From Cyanobacteria bacterium RI_101 (GTDB lineage: Bacteria > Cyanobacteriota > Cyanobacteriia > Cyanobacteriales > Microcystaceae): 64,000 nt of DNA. The position numbers and the translations under genes are program-made. This document shows, one piece after another, positions 1 through 7,403 of the stretch. The stretch spans positions 34,314 through 98,313 of the forward strand of contig WGLZ01000049.1 in assembly GCA_016471375.1 (NCBI GenBank), in the 5' to 3' direction. Every line of letters begins with the position of its first letter. Position 1 is the stretch's first letter. The notes beneath the pieces were generated by a model, which saw only the letters and a list, made by a program, of their open reading frames with translations, did not search any database and was not told the origin of the DNA.

Positions 1-938
1 AGCAAGCGGAGCAGAAGCTTTCCATTCAACAGGTTTCCCAGGTGGCGCTTCATAGTTTCTCTCAAATTTCTACCCAGGCGCTTCATTTTCTCGCAGATAA
101 AAATGTGGGCGTTCATTTTATCTCCGGGGGCGGTCGTTATGTGGGTAGTATCGATCCCCGAGGGGGAAGTATCCAGCGCCGGATTGGGCAGTATCGGGCG
201 TTGACTCAGCCAGAGTTGGCGTTAACGTTAGCCCAGAAGCTGGTCTATTGTCGGGGGGAAAGTCAGCGTAAGTTTTTAATGCGGGGCCAGCGTTATCAAG
301 AGGGAGAGAACGCTGAATTAGCTTCGGTTATCGCTCAGATGAAAGCTGTGCTTAAACAGGTTTCTCAGGCTCAATCCCTCGGAACTTTGTTGGGTTTGGA
401 GGGGAATGTCGCAGCGCTCTATTTTGGGGCGTTGCCTCAACTAATTGGCAAGGAAGCGCCGCCGGAAATGCGGTTTTCGGGGCGCAGTCGCCGTCCGCCG
501 AAGGATCGCTTTAACGCGCTGTTGAGTTTTGGCTACGCGTTGTTGATTAAGGATGTAATGAACGCCATTTTGTTGGTAGGTCTGGAGCCTGCTTTGGGGT
601 TCTACCATCAGCCGCGCACCCAAGCGCCGCCTTTGGCGTTGGATTTGATGGAGGTGTTTCGGATGCCCCTAGTGGATATGCCGGTTATGGCGTCGGTGAA
701 TCGGGGGCAGTGGGATGTCTCGGCGGATTTTGAGATTCGCGGCGCTCAGGTTTGGCTGAGCGAGGCGGGACGCCGGAAGTTGATCGATCTTTACGAAAGT
801 CGCAAGTCGGAATCTTGGAAGCATCCGGCGACGGGTTATTCTCTGACCTATCGGCGCTTGTTTGAGTTGGAGACTCGGCTTCTGGAGAAGGAGTGGTCGG
901 GGGAGCCGGGTCTGTTTGGTCGTTTAATTCTACGCTAG
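1..938 (+). CDS. cas1: CRISPR integrase Cas1 (5' end outside window)
   Basis: Cas1 is the metal-dependent integrase that, with Cas2, inserts new spacers at the leader end of a CRISPR array. The frame is open to the left window edge, so the N-terminal part is missing. The GTG at 42 is only an internal codon. Counting from that codon, the conserved acidic and histidine ligands are visible: Glu120 in LLGLEGNVAALYF, His189 in LGFYHQPR, and Asp201 and Glu204 in LALDLMEVFRM. The C-terminal helical domain is complete and ends LFGRLILR. cas2 follows after 9 bp and the array lies downstream. No effector cas genes are visible, so the subtype is undecided. Confidence 0.96.
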   Translation, partial: QAEQKLSIQQVSQVALHSFSQISTQALHFLADKNVGVHFISGGGRYVGSIDPRGGSIQRRIGQYRALTQPELALTLAQKLVYCRGESQRKFLMRGQRYQEGENAELASVIAQMKAVLKQVSQAQSLGTLLGLEGNVAALYFGALPQLIGKEAPPEMRFSGRSRRPPKDRFNALLSFGYALLIKDVMNAILLVGLEPALGFYHQPRTQAPPLALDLMEVFRMPLVDMPVMASVNRGQWDVSADFEIRGAQVWLSEAGRRKLIDLYESRKSESWKHPATGYSLTYRRLFELETRLLEKEWSGEPGLFGRLILR

Positions 939-947
939 GGGGATGCT

Positions 948-1241
948 ATGGCGGAACTCAAGAATTGGTATTTGGTCTGTTACGATATCCGTTGCCATAA
1001 GCGTTGGCGCAAGGCTTACAAGCTTCTGGACGGCTATGGCGACCGTTTGCAGTACTCTATTTTTCGCTGTTGGCTCAGTCAGCGAATGCGGGAAAAGTTA
1101 CGCTGGGAGTTGGAGCGAATTTTGTCCCCGGAGGATGATCTGATTTTGATCCGGCTTTCGGCTCAATGTGTGAAGGATCTCCCTAAGTATAATCGAGCGA
1201 ATACTTGGGTTCTGGAAGAGGGGGGCTTCCGTATTGTCTAG
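948..1241 (+). CDS. cas2: CRISPR-associated Cas2
   Basis: Small ferredoxin-fold partner of Cas1 in the spacer integration complex. The 97-residue length is typical. The first strand ends with the conserved Asp13 in VCYDIR, and the motif YGDRLQYSIFRC follows. It is probably co-transcribed with cas1 (9-bp gap). The overlapping ORF at 943 is a frame shadow. The gene ends 253 bp before the first CRISPR repeat, the usual position for an adaptation cassette facing its leader. Confidence 0.96.
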   Translation: MAELKNWYLVCYDIRCHKRWRKAYKLLDGYGDRLQYSIFRCWLSQRMREKLRWELERILSPEDDLILIRLSAQCVKDLPKYNRANTWVLEEGGFRIV

Positions 1242-1494
1242 AAAGAGCAGGGATCTCCGGTTGTTGGCGATTCTTTGGGGTCTGAAGTGACCGGAGTTTC
1301 TGCGCTGTCTGGGTTTGGGGGATTTTTGGGGTCTCGGCGGCGCTCGCGAGAGGCTCTAATGCTTTCTGGGTAAGGGTTCATGAGGATCTGTTTTCGGCTT
1401 TTTGGGAAATTTAGGGGCTTGCCCATGCGGTTGGGGCGGGGCGCTTGTAAAATAGTCTCAGGCTTTAGGCTGGATGGGGTTTTCAGCCCCCGCC
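1242..1494 (+). promoter_or_regulatory. Probable CRISPR leader
   Basis: This 253-bp gap holds no credible gene; the minus-strand ORF at 1238-1426 is low complexity. It lies between cas2 and the first repeat. The repeats next to it are identical to each other, while those at the far end (above 4.3 kb) are decayed, which places the leader here by the usual polarity of arrays. It is unusually G-rich for a leader. I found no convincing -35/-10 pair. Confidence 0.6.
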
Positions 1495-4320
1495 GTGCCG
1501 AAACCTTGGATGCCGTAAGGCGTTGAGCGCCTGAGCTAGGATGGATACGATTTGACTGGCGTATGTGCCGAAACCTTGGATGCCGTAAGGCGTTGAGCGC
1601 TCAAGTATAGAGCTTTTTCAAGGGTATATGATGGGGTTGTGCCGAAACCTTGGATGCCGTAAGGCGTTGAGCGCAAAATAATGGCCAAGCCCTTCCTTAA
1701 GAACTCCGGTGCCGAAACCTTGGATGCCGTAAGGCGTTGAGCGCGATTGGGGTTAATGGCCCTAGGCTTACTTTTTAGGGTGCCGAAACCTTGGATGCCG
1801 TAAGGCGTTGAGCGCACTACCGGGCGGCGGAGGCGATAGCGGCCCAAATTGTGCCGAAACCTTGGATGCCGTAAGGCGTTGAGCGCAGTTGAGTCAGCAG
1901 GTAACGGATCTTTCTCCTTTAGTGCCGAAACCTTGGATGCCGTAAGGCGTTGAGCGCTAGCTTTTCCGGGTCACCCGTCCGAGTTTGGGGTGTGCCGAAA
2001 CCTTGGATGCCGTAAGGCGTTGAGCGCGTATTTTTGAGTAAGTCCGAGTCTGAAAAAGGTAAGTGCCGAAACCTTGGATGCCGTAAGGCGTTGAGCGCGA
2101 CGTAAACGGCTCACCCTGGGGAGACCCCTTAAGTGCCGAAACCTTGGATGCCGTAAGGCGTTGAGCGCACATAAGCCCGGAAGGTTGGCACATCGGCAGT
2201 AAGTGCCGAAACCTTGGATGCCGTAAGGCGTTGAGCGCAAACCGGGGTCCGGCTCCTGCTCGATGATCTCGTCCAAGTGCCGAAACCTTGGATGCCGTAA
2301 GGCGTTGAGCGCGAGCACACATGGGACTATAGGCAGTTACACATCTTGTGCCGAAACCTTGGATGCCGTAAGGCGTTGAGCGCGGCTACTACGGGGGCGA
2401 TGAGCGCCATTGTTTAAGCGGTGCCGAAACCTTGGATGCCGTAAGGCGTTGAGCGCATTTGTCCGGGCTAAAAGGTTTACCGGGGGTCAGCAGTGCCGAA
2501 ACCTTGGATGCCGTAAGGCGTTGAGCGCGAGTTATTCACAGTGTTCGCTTTGAAGGCACTGACCAGTGCCGAAACCTTGGATGCCGTAAGGCGTTGAGCG
2601 CTAATAGCGGATTACCCCATAGATTAGAGACTTATGGTGCCGAAACCTTGGATGCCGTAAGGCGTTGAGCGCAGTATATCCGAGGGACAGGGATCGCCCT
2701 GTTCACCGGGTGCCGAAACCTTGGATGCCGTAAGGCGTTGAGCGCATTCCCGTCAGTGACGCGTGTTAATCGGTGAACCCCGTGCCGAAACCTTGGATGC
2801 CGTAAGGCGTTGAGCGCGAGCCGTGCGAGAGAGGACAAAATACTCTCCAAACAGTGCCGAAACCTTGGATGCCGTAAGGCGTTGAGCGCAAGTCCATTTT
2901 AGAGGGCTTGCTAGGGAGCGTCGCGTGCCGAAACCTTGGATGCCGTAAGGCGTTGAGCGCAGTTCTCCCGCGCCCATTCTACATTTTTACAATGGTGCCG
3001 AAACCTTGGATGCCGTAAGGCGTTGAGCGCTAAGTAGCGGGGATACCGATAGCCTGTTGACAGTCGTGCCGAAACCTTGGATGCCGTAAGGCGTTGAGCG
3101 CGCGTAGTTATCAGTATCCAGAGCCAGCGCAATCACTTCGTGCCGAAACCTTGGATGCCGTAAGGCGTTGAGCGCCTCAGGCTGGGGGTCGGAAAACGAC
3201 TCGCCGGAGAGTGCCGAAACCTTGGATGCCGTAAGGCGTTGAGCGCAAGGTCAACTCTATGCCTGAATTGCTTCTCTGGTTTGTGCCGAAACCTTGGATG
3301 CCGTAAGGCGTTGAGCGCCCCCCATCGCTGTACAGGAAAGCCTCAAAAAAATCGTGCCGAAACCTTGGATGCCGTAAGGCGTTGAGCGCTCATACTGCCA
3401 GCAGGCAAGACAATTACTCCTTCGTGCCGAAACCTTGGATGCCGTAAGGCGTTGAGCGCGAGATGGGGAGCAATTTCGCCCCGGTTCTCATACCGTGCCG
3501 AAACCTTGGATGCCGTAAGGCGTTGAGCGCAGGGGTTTCTCGAATTGACCGCTAATATCGCTAGAATGTGCCGAAACCTTTGATGCCGTAAGGCGTTGAG
3601 CGCGGCGGTATTCCGGCGCTGAGTGATTGCCTATACGGTGCCGAAACCTTTGATGCCGTAAGGCGTTGAGCGCCTCCCATCTTAGCCTAAAATCTAGGAT
3701 ATTAGACAGGTGCCGAAACCTTTGATGCCGTAAGGCGTTGAGCGCCGCTCCGGGACGTTGATGGCCGAGGACGTGCTACCGGTGCCGAAACCTTTGATGC
3801 CGTAAGGCGTTGAGCGCAAACAAGGGATAGACTTCAAAATAGCCTAAATGGTGCCGAAACCTTTGATGCCGTAAGGCGTTGAGCGCAAATCTTGCATAGG
3901 GATAAAGAGGGGCCTAAAGCCCCCCGTGCCGAAACCTTTGATGCCGTAAGGCGTTGAGCGCATGGTAATCAAGAGGTCAAGAGAGACCTAAACCCACTAG
4001 TGCCGAAACCTTTGATGCCGTAAGGCGTTGAGCGCACGTTGGCATGGGCGGATTCCGCCGGAAGTTCGCTATCGTGCCGAAACCTTTGATGCCGTAAGGC
4101 GTTGAGCGCGCGGTTTCGTGTTCGACGGTGGCTAAAATGTAGGCGTGCCGAAACCTTTGATGCCGTAAGGCGTTGAGCGCGGATGAGTAGGGCGGTGAGG
4201 AGGGATACCGTTGAGGGTGCCGAAACCTTTGATTCCGTAAGGCGTTGAGCGCACCGGGGAACAATTAGGCTACAGTTCAGCGTAAAGGGTGCCGAAACCT
4301 TTGATGCCGTAAGGCGTTGA

Positions 4321-4404
4321 GGAAAAACAGGTATCAGTTAGCAGTTATCAGTCATCAAGTATTTCACTGGTCACTGTTTACTGTTCGCTGATAACTGTCA
4401 AACG
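4321..4404. repeat. Dispersed ~84-bp element occupying a spacer position, copy 1
   Basis: The preceding repeat (4289-4320) stops at GTTGA. The element then runs GGAAAAACAGGTATCAG... to ...GATAACTGTCAAACG, and a repeat variant beginning GCGCCG follows. Its core consists of CAGTTATCAG-type short inverted and direct repeats around TTTCACTGGTCACTG. It is more than twice the length of the normal spacers. Related copies lie at 4871, 4986, 6791-6982 and 23792. Confidence 0.85.
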
Positions 4405-4870
4405 GCGCCGAAACCTTTGATGCCAAAAGGCGTTGCTCACGGGTTCTTTGCTTTTATCTTTCTATTGGCGCTGATCTGTGCCGAAACCTTTGATGCCACA
4501 AGGCGTTGTTCACGCTCTAACTCGCTGGATCGGCGTGATACTGGGCGGGTGCCGAAACCTTTGATGCCGTAAGGCGTTGAGCACGGCGTTGAGGTGGACG
4601 ATTGGGGCCGGCCGGTGGCTTATTGTGCCGAAACCTTTGATGCCACAAGGCGTTGTTCGCTGTGTATAAAGGAATGTTGCGGTATGTCTAAAATGAAGTG
4701 CCGAAACCTTTGATGCCGTAAGGCGTTGAGCGCATTTGGGGCGATCACAGTCAATTCACGATCCGCGAGCGCCGAAACCTTTGATGCCAAAAGGCGTTGA
4801 GCGCGACAAGCTCGGCTCCACCACCGCCGTCAAACTTTGTGCCGAAACCTTTGATGCCAAAAGGCGTTGA

Positions 4871-4953
4871 GGAAAACAGGTATCAGTTAGCAGTTATCAG
4901 TTATCAAATATTTCACTGGTCACTGTTTACTGTTAGCTGATAACTGTCAAACG
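4871..4953. repeat. Dispersed ~84-bp element in the array, copy 2
   Basis: This copy has the same junctions as the one at 4321: a repeat cut at GTTGA on the left and a GCGC-type repeat start on the right (4954). A few substitutions and one missing A separate the copies, which points to duplication of a whole repeat-plus-element unit rather than independent insertions. Confidence 0.85.
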
Positions 4954-4985
4954 GCGCTGAAACCTTTGATGCCAAAAGGCGTTGA

Positions 4986-5062
4986 GGAAAAACAGGTATC
5001 AGTTAGCAGTGAGCAGTCATCAAGTATTTCACTGGTCACTGTTTACTGTTAGCCGATAACTT
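4986..5062. repeat. Dispersed element at the array terminus, copy 3
   Basis: It follows the last recognisable repeat (4954-4985) with the same GGAAAAACAGGTATCAG start and decays after GATAACTTG. No further repeat of the main type follows, so this marks the ancestral end of the array. Confidence 0.8.
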
Positions 5063-5088
5063 GCTCAAGATGCGCTCAGGGTGGCTAA

Positions 5089-5117
5089 ATCCTCCCCACA
5101 GGCGTGGGGGTGAACCG
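5089..5117 (+). repeat. Solitary type I-E-like CRISPR repeat
   Basis: The sequence reads ATCCTCCCCACAGGCG and continues TGGGGGTGAACCG. It has the hairpin CCCCAC...GTGGGG and the GTGAACCG end of type I-E repeats, whose usual length is 28-29 nt. Only one copy is present; no second copy occurs at spacer distance. It is unlike the 36-nt repeat of the main array and is probably a relic of a second, lost CRISPR locus. Confidence 0.65.
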
Positions 5118-5313
5118 CTTCGTCCGCGGAACCGGCGGTAGTCGATACGGAGCTATATCCTCGATCCCGCCGAGGTTTATGGCCCAGACTTCCCTAGCGA
5201 AACCTTCCCGGCGCTGAAAAACGGCGACATCAAGAAATAGGGCGAATATCGCGCCCTGCGCCTAGTTATTAGCCGCCTAGGATATGATAGGTTATTGAGG
5301 AGGATGCCAAATA
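5118..5313. other. Intergenic relic between array and first small module
   Basis: I see no intact gene here. A 32-codon open stretch (5142-5240, ending PALKNGDIKK) reads like the C-terminus of a decayed gene that I do not recognise. A ribosome-binding sequence GAGGAGGA precedes the ATG at 5314. Confidence 0.4.
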
Positions 5314-5646
5314 ATGAAATTGCCTAATCCTGATCAAGTTTACATTGATGATAATAAACTGATCGGCTACTCCCTCAACTTTACCCATGCTGATGGACAA
5401 CATAAAGCCCGTGTTTTTAAATCAGCATTAAACATAACAACAGAAAATCTAGAAATCCTTAAAAATGCCCTTATACAAGCCGTATTAAATTATGAAGCAA
5501 TTCCCGAAAAAAGTAACCAATACGGACAAAAATATGTTATTGACTTTCCCCTTGTTAATAAAAGTCAAACTGCTGTTATCCATAGCGTCTGGATAGTTAG
5601 AAAAGATGAAAATTTTCCTCGTCTAGTGACCTGTTATGTACTTTAA
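5314..5646 (+). CDS. DUF6883-like small protein, copy 1
   Basis: A 110-residue protein of unknown function that begins MKLPNPDQVYI and contains the shared core H(A/S)xGxHKARVF. I match it to the DUF6883 family from memory. A second copy at 53355-53687 has the same length and motifs (KHKARVFASALGIT, NPRLVSAF), and in both places a DUF4926-like gene follows directly. The start is supported by GAGGAGG 12 bp upstream. The base composition is AT-richer than the core genes. Recurrence as a two-gene unit beside toxin-antitoxin genes suggests a toxin-like or defence role. That is inference, and which partner would be toxic is unknown. Confidence 0.75.
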   Translation: MKLPNPDQVYIDDNKLIGYSLNFTHADGQHKARVFKSALNITTENLEILKNALIQAVLNYEAIPEKSNQYGQKYVIDFPLVNKSQTAVIHSVWIVRKDENFPRLVTCYVL

Positions 5647-5660
5647 AAAGGAGCAAATTT

Positions 5661-5942
5661 ATGAAATTACTAGATGTTGTCGCCTTAATCGAAGATCTTC
5701 CTGAACTTAACCTATATCAAGGTAACGTAGGAACCATTGTTGAAGAATATGAGCCTAACATTTTTGAAGTCGAATTTAGCGACTCCACCGGAAAAGCCTA
5801 CGCCATCGAAACCTTAAACGCCTCCCAACTCATGACTCTTTATCATCACCCATTACAAATCAACAAAGAATCGATTTGCGCTACGCAGTCTTTAACCGAC
5901 TACAGCAACTTAGTTCAAAGGTTATCAAAAGCGCCGAGCTAG
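5661..5942 (+). CDS. DUF4926-like small protein, copy 1, with repeat-derived tail
   Basis: A 93-residue protein whose first ~65 residues (VALIEDLPELNLYQGNVGTIVEEY, FEVEF, ETLNASQLM) match the small SH3-like DUF4926 family as I remember it. It starts 15 bp after the DUF6883-like gene, with AAGGAG just upstream, so the two are co-transcribed. The last ~15 residues are encoded by the dispersed repeat that begins near 5902, so the original C-terminus may have been replaced. The partner copy at 53693-53950 lacks this tail. Possible antitoxin or immunity protein of the pair; this is inference. Confidence 0.72.
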   Translation: MKLLDVVALIEDLPELNLYQGNVGTIVEEYEPNIFEVEFSDSTGKAYAIETLNASQLMTLYHHPLQINKESICATQSLTDYSNLVQRLSKAPS

Positions 5943-6037
5943 TAGAAGTTTATAACTTAGCGGAGAGTTTACGCCGCCCCCCTAGCGCCGTTATCATAGG
6001 AGACAATCCACTCATCTCGTTTCAACAGTCGGCGCTG
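5902..6037. repeat. Module-separating dispersed repeat, copy 1 (long form)
   Basis: The core reads AGCGCCGTTATCATAGG then AGACAATCCACTCATCTCG and TTTCAACAGTCGGCGCTG. The long form also holds an upstream part around GAAGTTTATAACTTAGCGG that is shared only with the copy at 9322. It starts inside the 3' end of the DUF4926-like gene and ends before the VapB gene. The ORF at 5876-6073 is only this repeat read through. Confidence 0.88.
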
Positions 6038-6077
6038 TCCATAAGACTCGCCACCGTTATGCAATGGAGGTAAACCT

Positions 6078-6287
6078 ATGCTAATCCAAAAAATCATTGA
6101 TGAGCTTCAGGAAATTCCAGAAGAAAAACTTGATCTGCTCTACGCTTTAATCCTCGACTTCCGTTCAAACCTCCATCAGGAATCCCTTCAGCCCCGACGC
6201 CCCGGTTTACTTCAAGGCGAACTAGGCGGCGCTTTTTTTGAGCCTTTACCAGAAGAAGAACTAGATTTATGGGAAACCAATACTTGA
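6078..6287 (+). CDS. VapB-type antitoxin
   Basis: A 69-residue protein of the small cyanobacterial antitoxin type that precedes PIN toxins. It has an N-terminal helical segment (IIDELQEIPEEKLDLLYALILDF) and a conserved C-terminal tail, RPGLLQGELG then AFFEPLPEEELDLWE, that would bind the toxin. It overlaps the vapC gene by 19 bp. A decayed copy of its 3' end plus the start of vapC recurs at 8878-8983. Autoregulation of the pair is usual for the family, but no operator was identified. Confidence 0.88.
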   Translation: MLIQKIIDELQEIPEEKLDLLYALILDFRSNLHQESLQPRRPGLLQGELGGAFFEPLPEEELDLWETNT

Positions 6288-6667
6288 TTGATACTCACAT
6301 TTTACTTTGGTGGCTTTTTAATGATCGTAAACCTGATAAAATAAGTTACGGAATTTTAGAAAATCCCCAAAATAAGATTTTTGTTAGTAGCGCATCTACT
6401 TGGGAAATTGCCACTAAATATCGTATTGGTAAATTGCCAGAAGCTGAAGAATTAGTGTTAAATTATTATAAAATTCTTCAAAAGACGCAATTTGAGGAAC
6501 TCCCTATTTCTGCCGCTCACGCCCTAAGAGCTGGCCTTTTACCGATCAATCACCGAGATCCTTTTGACCGCATGATTATGGCTCAAGCTGAATTAGAAAA
6601 TATGCCTGTCGTCACCCATGATCCAGCTTTTGCGGTTCGTTTTATACAGGTCTTGCCCAAAAAATAA
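6269..6667 (+). CDS. vapC: VapC-like PIN-domain ribonuclease toxin
   Basis: A 132-residue PIN domain, the typical length. The acidic metal-binding residues are visible: Asp8 (YLIDTHILLWW), Glu46 (STWEIATK), Asp97/Asp100 (HRDPFDRMIMAQA) and Asp118 (VTHDPAF). PIN toxins cleave RNA, usually tRNA or rRNA, when the antitoxin is lost. It overlaps its antitoxin gene, indicating translational coupling. All key residues are intact, so the module is probably functional. Confidence 0.92.
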   Translation: MGNQYLIDTHILLWWLFNDRKPDKISYGILENPQNKIFVSSASTWEIATKYRIGKLPEAEELVLNYYKILQKTQFEELPISAAHALRAGLLPINHRDPFDRMIMAQAELENMPVVTHDPAFAVRFIQVLPKK

Positions 6668-6808
6668 ACTTTCCCCAGCAAAGCGTGTCAATGCCCGATC
6701 CTCTTCTGCAAATTATCTATACTACTAGGCTGAATACTTTCATAAACTTAAAAAATAGGATAGTTTTTATAACCTTTAATTCCATAAAACGTTGAGGAAA
6801 AACAGGTA
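6668..6808. repeat. Spacer ending in an escaped CRISPR-repeat/element unit
   Basis: Nothing is coded here. From about 6770 the text AACCTTTAATTCCATAAAAC followed by GTTGAGGAAAAACAGGTA is a mutated copy of the truncated CRISPR repeat plus the start of the dispersed element seen at 4289-4404. It continues after the nested insertion at 6809-6917 up to about 6982. The composite unit therefore also exists outside the array. Confidence 0.75.
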
Positions 6809-6917
6809 TAGCAGGCCTAAGTGAATCATGAACAGGGTTCGATTCACGCCCCCCTTTCCAAGGGGGGTTGGGGGGGATAATCCTTTGATTGTGTTCACCA
6901 CCCATTTAGGCCTGCCA
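6809..6917. mobile_element. 109-bp MITE with TA target duplication
   Basis: The terminal inverted repeats are TAGCAGGCCTAAGTG at the left (6809-6823) and, read inward from the right end, TGGCAGGCCTAAATG; 13 of 15 positions match. TA flanks both sides (6807-6808 and 6918-6919). Removing the insert restores ACAGGTATCAGTTAGCAG exactly as in the copies at 4321 and 4871. TA duplication is the signature of IS630/Tc1-mariner transposition. It has no coding capacity of its own and contains a C/G-run palindrome around CCCTTTCCAAGGGG. Confidence 0.85.
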
Positions 6918-6981
6918 TATCAGTTAGCAGTTATCAAGTATTTCACTAGTCACTGTTTACTGTTATCAGCTAACAGTAAAA

Positions 6982-7080
6982 CGGCGCCGACCCCCTTAAG
7001 CGCCGTTATCATAGGAGACAATCCACTCATCTCGTCTCAACAGTCGCCATCATCCTATGTCCCTTCGGAAATATAGAACT
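6982..7080. repeat. Module-separating dispersed repeat, copy 2
   Basis: It shares CCTTAAGCGCCGTTATCATA through TCTCGTCTCAACAGTCGCC and continues ATCATCCTATGTCCCTTCGG, a tail shared with the copy at 9746. The tail contains the ATG of the next gene (7057), so the first codons of that gene lie inside the repeat. Confidence 0.88.
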
Positions 7081-7395
7081 CTCCGCCGCCGGAGCGCCGC
7101 CCCAGCCACGCCCCTGCAAGAAGCCATCCAAACCGGCGCTATTCCCCCCGACTCTGCGGAAATTTTACGAGACCTCTTGAAATTGCGGGTTGCCACTCCC
7201 AGTAACCTGGCGCTGGAGACCGGACGACTCGGACAGGGCCTATCCGAAAAATTAGAACAGCTAGAAGCCAACGGGTGGGTCAAGAGCGAACCCATTATCA
7301 ATGGAGTTGAGAAAAAAATATACTATCCATCAAGTCAATATATTAAATCTCGTCAGTTAGCCAGCCGTAGCTCTCAATCCGTTTATTCCCACTAA
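7057..7395 (+). CDS. Putative winged-helix DNA-binding protein of an unnamed two-gene module
   Basis: A 112-residue protein that I do not recognise as a named family. The N-terminus is very basic (MSLRKYRTLRRRS). Residues ~35-92 look like a winged helix: helix EILRDLLKLR, helix-turn-helix ATPSNLALETGRLGQGLSEK, recognition region LEQLEANGWVKSEPI, then a wing strand KKIYYPS. The next gene starts 8 bp downstream, so they form an operon. The start codon lies within a dispersed repeat; a shorter start further in is possible. It occupies the position that TA modules hold in the neighbouring repeat intervals. A repressor or antitoxin role is inference. Confidence 0.65.
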   Translation: MSLRKYRTLRRRSAAPATPLQEAIQTGAIPPDSAEILRDLLKLRVATPSNLALETGRLGQGLSEKLEQLEANGWVKSEPIINGVEKKIYYPSSQYIKSRQLASRSSQSVYSH

Positions 7396-7403
7396 ACCGA
7401 ACC

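Larger units (their letters stand above)
1495..4985 (+). CRISPR. CRISPR array, about 48 repeats of 36 nt
   Basis: The 36-nt repeat starts GTGCCGAAACC and ends GTTGAGCGC, with an internal inverted repeat GCCGTAAGGC. Repeat starts run 1495, 1565, 1639, 1709, 1780, 1851 and so on every 70-74 bp, and spacers are 33-39 nt. Repeats 1-29 (1495-3530) read TTGGATG in the middle. Repeats 30-48 (from 3568) read TTTGATG. From 4289 onward repeats degenerate (GATGCCAAAA, GATGCCACAA, GTTGCTCAC, GTTGTTCAC), and three of them are truncated at GTTGA and joined to a long dispersed element. Transcription in the + direction is inferred from cas gene position and end decay. The array type cannot be assigned from the repeat alone. 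Confidence 0.97.

Noticed and set aside
1242..1494. A specific CRISPR leader promoter around TTGCCC and TAAAAT (1419-1453)
   Set aside because: The spacing between the two boxes is 23 bp, too long for a normal sigma-70 promoter.
3674..4000. Several older spacers share the word CCTAAA
   Set aside because: The shared word is only six bases, flanks differ and one case is explained by a hairpin; too weak without a phage match.
1536..4264. Minus-strand ORFs with repeated ALNALRHPRFRH or AQRLTASKVSA peptides
   Set aside because: They are CRISPR repeats read through in other frames; repeat and spacer lengths keep a frame open by chance.
5876..6073. 65-codon ORF in the + strand
   Set aside because: It consists almost entirely of the dispersed repeat and matches the repeat-derived tail of the ORF at 9185.
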